A stretch of 23,416 bases of DNA. Origin: an uncultured Alphaproteobacteria bacterium. GTDB taxonomy: Bacteria > Pseudomonadota > Alphaproteobacteria > CAAGCB01 > CAG-977. The position numbers and the translations under genes are program-made. Under the pieces are notes generated by a model. That model was given only the letters and a program-made list of their open reading frames with translations, did not search any database and had not been told where the DNA came from. Shown in pieces: positions 22,201 to 23,416 of the stretch. Positions within the stretch are counted from its first letter, which is position 1. Every line of letters begins with the position of its first letter. Location of the stretch: the NCBI GenBank assembly GCA_934277945.1, contig CAKQWA010000017.1:1-23416 (forward strand). The letters are read 5' to 3'.

Positions 22201-23416
22201 TATAAACAATCATGTTTCCGGCGGCATGGCATCAATCGGCGGCGCGCTGGTTTCCGTCGGGTTAAAAGATGTTTCGTTCGGAACAAAGGACTCGGGCGGC
22301 ACCGTCCGGTTCGACAACAACTATGTGTCTGCGAACAACACGGCTATAGTGATGGGCGGCGCGTTTTACGAAGATTCGAACGGCGAAATGAACTTTTACG
22401 GCGACGCGTTTTTCACAAACAACCGGATTGACGTGAACAACGTTTTATCGGAGGACGGCGACGTCGCGGGCGGCGCGCTTGCGGCTTTGACGGATACCGT
22501 GAATTTTGAACGGGACGCCACGTTTGGCAACAATTATATTAAAGTCGGCGGAAGCGTTGTTGAAAACACAAGGATTGCGGGCGGCGCAATGGCTTATTTC
22601 GGAGAAGGCGAATTGACGTTTGCAAACGGCGCGACGTTTACGAACAACCGCATTGAAGCCGCCAACGGCGTTGGCAAAGGCGGCGCTTTGTACGTTGTCG
22701 GCGCGGACGTGCATACCCCCCCCCGTATCACCTTTGACGGCGAAACGCTGTTTCAAGGCAACTACGTCACCGATTCGACGGGCACGCGGAGCAATTCGAT
22801 TTATGCGGACGGCTCGAACGCGGGCGTGGATATTCACATCACGACGGGGTCAGGTGCGGCGTTTACGGACTACGACGGAATGGATGGGACGAAGTACGCG
22901 GTGCGCATCACGGGCGGCGGAGCGATGAATCTGTACGGCGGGGTGCGCGGTTCGGACGTGACGTTTGAGAAATCGGGCGGCGGGGTTTTGACTTTGCAAG
23001 TGAACTCGTCGCTGGCGCAAGGGCTGGATCGAGCGGCTTTGGATGTGTCGGATTTGAAGATTTCGGCGGGCGGGCTGGCGTTCACGACGGCGGGGACTTT
23101 GACGCTGGACGCGAACTATCTGATGATGCGCGCGAGCGGGACTTTCGAGTTGTCCGACGAGATTTTGGCGCTGAACGGCACGACGTTCAAGACGGACACG
23201 GGCTATACTTTTGAATATGTCATCGACAAGGACGGCGGCACGTTGAGCCTGTCTTTGAAAGAGTACGAGCCTCCCGCGCCGTCGCGGCCCGTCGAGGAGG
23301 AAAAGAATTTCGTGAATTCCGCGAAATCGCTGGTCGTGGCGGACGTTCGGGCGGGCGTGGCGCAGATTGCCGACAGATTAAGTTCTCTGGGCGCGAGCAT
23401 GAGCGTTTCTCCCGCT
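19202..23416 (+). CDS. Giant Pmp-like repeat adhesin, probable autotransporter (3' end outside window)
   Basis: The frame is open for 1405 codons to the right edge. The ATG at 19202 follows AAAAGGA; an ATG at 19193 is in frame but too close to that site. A signal peptide (LKKSLYIALTLSGAL...DARAA, cleavage near 30) is followed by a Gly/Asn/Thr/Ala-rich passenger. It contains about two dozen GGA[I/L/V/M/F] motifs (GGAIYG, GGALAS, GGAVYA) alternating with FxxN motifs (FENN, FKDN, FTGN). This is the pattern of chlamydial polymorphic membrane proteins and predicts a beta-helix. From about residue 1230 the repeats stop, and a different Leu/Thr/Gly region leads to EEKNFVNSAKSLVVADVRAG. This resembles a linker before a C-terminal outer-membrane barrel, which would lie beyond the window. 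The likely role is adhesion or surface variation. A run of nine C lies in frame at residues 1172-1174. Confidence 0.9.
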   Translation, partial: MQNIALLKKSLYIALTLSGALPFDARAAQNCTKTTDAQTGIVTTTCALTENVDAFADRFKNDAPENANAENLTLVLNKDIEISMPENAAALTESVVNAGRDAAVNGGFLSVDAANGGDYTLTVKNIKSASSASNYTDAIVFSGYGGAAINVNFVMENNDASSSGAGTVFAALGNAVFNGTTAFKDNKSGLLFFAAGDTDFNSVKYANAVDAGEALTDYAKRQYDNRFENNAATIPTGVFSVNGGKKISFAGRTLFKDNTLATNGESFLTAILLAQVDGSFSMARTDFVGNRITADNITDEAEGYGVVHSGALSGNFTGETTFQDNVFHIKTATNGGAVYGGAMANARSLNFANATFTGNKITADNVRGAFKALGGAYAALESSENVFGQDAVFENNQIDVNTGDALGGGLYAAENSTTVFDASATFKNNSVKTASFGRADGGGLYAANSASVTFNGSTRFEENSADAGGAIAAFGKLEFNKTNAGGAYDNIFLNNRATGQGGAIYGGGLIASEGKLELFVIKGGTLFDGNTVLKESYDSQLMGGAVGLLGLALDVQFGSKTVFQNNAIERTVAAGTDASIWGGALASFTKSTTFNGYAEFTDNKITADWEERAFGGAAFGTVGDWTFKGSAIFDSNAISVGGMQQNGLVGGGALAFAGGTHKFEKGNDPKNENTVLFKNNEISMDLAKNSGSSLTGGALIAETGASVTFEGKTDFIGNKITIKNYDDNTGYIADAYGGAIYAGNGSLSGSVSESGSKIVFNDAVSFNNNGISTVVSGNLFGGAVSVSDSSTIEFNGTAAFYNNSVSAFSKGLVALGGAMNSDGAATNFKKGATFVGNKISVNMGEVAYGGAVYAETGATFGRGTAQGENYETRFINNTIEVGTVMEEINALGGGALGAADFLTFAGASTFDGNKIILRDAEDGASEIYAYGGAIYNTINTAATTTTFGGKATFANNTVEVGGKADADGKATAAGGAMFITSEVGITVGGASLSFAQGAEFINNHVSGGMASIGGALVSVGLKDVSFGTKDSGGTVRFDNNYVSANNTAIVMGGAFYEDSNGEMNFYGDAFFTNNRIDVNNVLSEDGDVAGGALAALTDTVNFERDATFGNNYIKVGGSVVENTRIAGGAMAYFGEGELTFANGATFTNNRIEAANGVGKGGALYVVGADVHTPPRITFDGETLFQGNYVTDSTGTRSNSIYADGSNAGVDIHITTGSGAAFTDYDGMDGTKYAVRITGGGAMNLYGGVRGSDVTFEKSGGGVLTLQVNSSLAQGLDRAALDVSDLKISAGGLAFTTAGTLTLDANYLMMRASGTFELSDEILALNGTTFKTDTGYTFEYVIDKDGGTLSLSLKEYEPPAPSRPVEEEKNFVNSAKSLVVADVRAGVAQIADRLSSLGASMSVSPA
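22716..22724 (+). repeat. Homopolymeric C(9) tract inside the surface-protein gene
   Basis: Nine consecutive C residues lie in the coding frame (His-Thr-Pro-Pro-Arg). A change of one base would shift the frame before the presumed C-terminal barrel. Such tracts mediate phase variation in chlamydial pmp genes and other surface-protein genes. Confidence 0.9.

Overview
The window looks like chromosomal DNA of an uncultured, probably host-associated alphaproteobacterium. The order rpmH-rnpA-yidD-yidC-engB is a typical proteobacterial block. Several tandem VirB6-like genes recall the repeated VirB6 paralogues of Rickettsiales-type secretion systems, and the right end carries a very large adhesin built on chlamydial-Pmp-style GGA[I/L/V] and FxxN repeats. 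TGA acts as a normal stop. This taxonomic placement is inference from gene content, not from a marker-gene comparison.

Left part (1-9380, all minus strand). Transcription runs from right to left. A presumed operon encodes three different TrbL/VirB6-family membrane proteins (6879-9380, 5378-6814 and 3413-5092). A small two-helix membrane protein (5109-5381) is translationally coupled between the last two. The operon ends at a clear intrinsic terminator (3374-3404). Next come a double-HTH regulator with a degenerate S24/LexA-like C-terminal domain (2300-3286) and a long coiled-coil protein whose tyrosine-rich C-terminal repeats run off the left edge (1-2189). The regulator has its own sigma70-type promoter, with an 11-bp palindrome over the -35 box that could be its own operator.

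Middle (9381-12433). Diverging from the VirB6 operon are two unrecognised plus-strand genes: a proline-rich 394-aa protein and a 212-aa acidic/basic protein. Each is preceded by a near-consensus promoter with a 17-bp spacer, and the second ends at a strong terminator. About 0.8 kb of gene-poor, internally repetitive DNA follows.

Right-centre (12434-18484, minus strand). This holds housekeeping genes: a divergent thymidine/AMP-phosphorylase-like protein, engB, yidC, a yidD with two complete YidD domains in one chain, rnpA, rpmH (with an excellent promoter), and a small alpha/beta hydrolase. engB overlaps yidC by 4 bp and yidD overlaps rnpA by 14 bp, so the ribosome/membrane-insertion block is probably one operon.

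Right end (18575-23416, plus strand). tRNA-Lys(CTT) and tRNA-Ser(CGA), each followed by a terminator, precede the 5' 4.2 kb of the Pmp-like surface protein gene. That gene has a signal peptide, about two dozen GGA and FxxN motifs, and an in-frame run of nine C residues (22716-22724) of the kind that can switch expression by slippage.

The candidates most worth a second look are the VirB6-triplet cassette with its regulator and repeat protein, the tandem YidD, the phosphorylase with a glutamate where the phosphate-binding lysine is expected, and the homopolymer in the surface protein.
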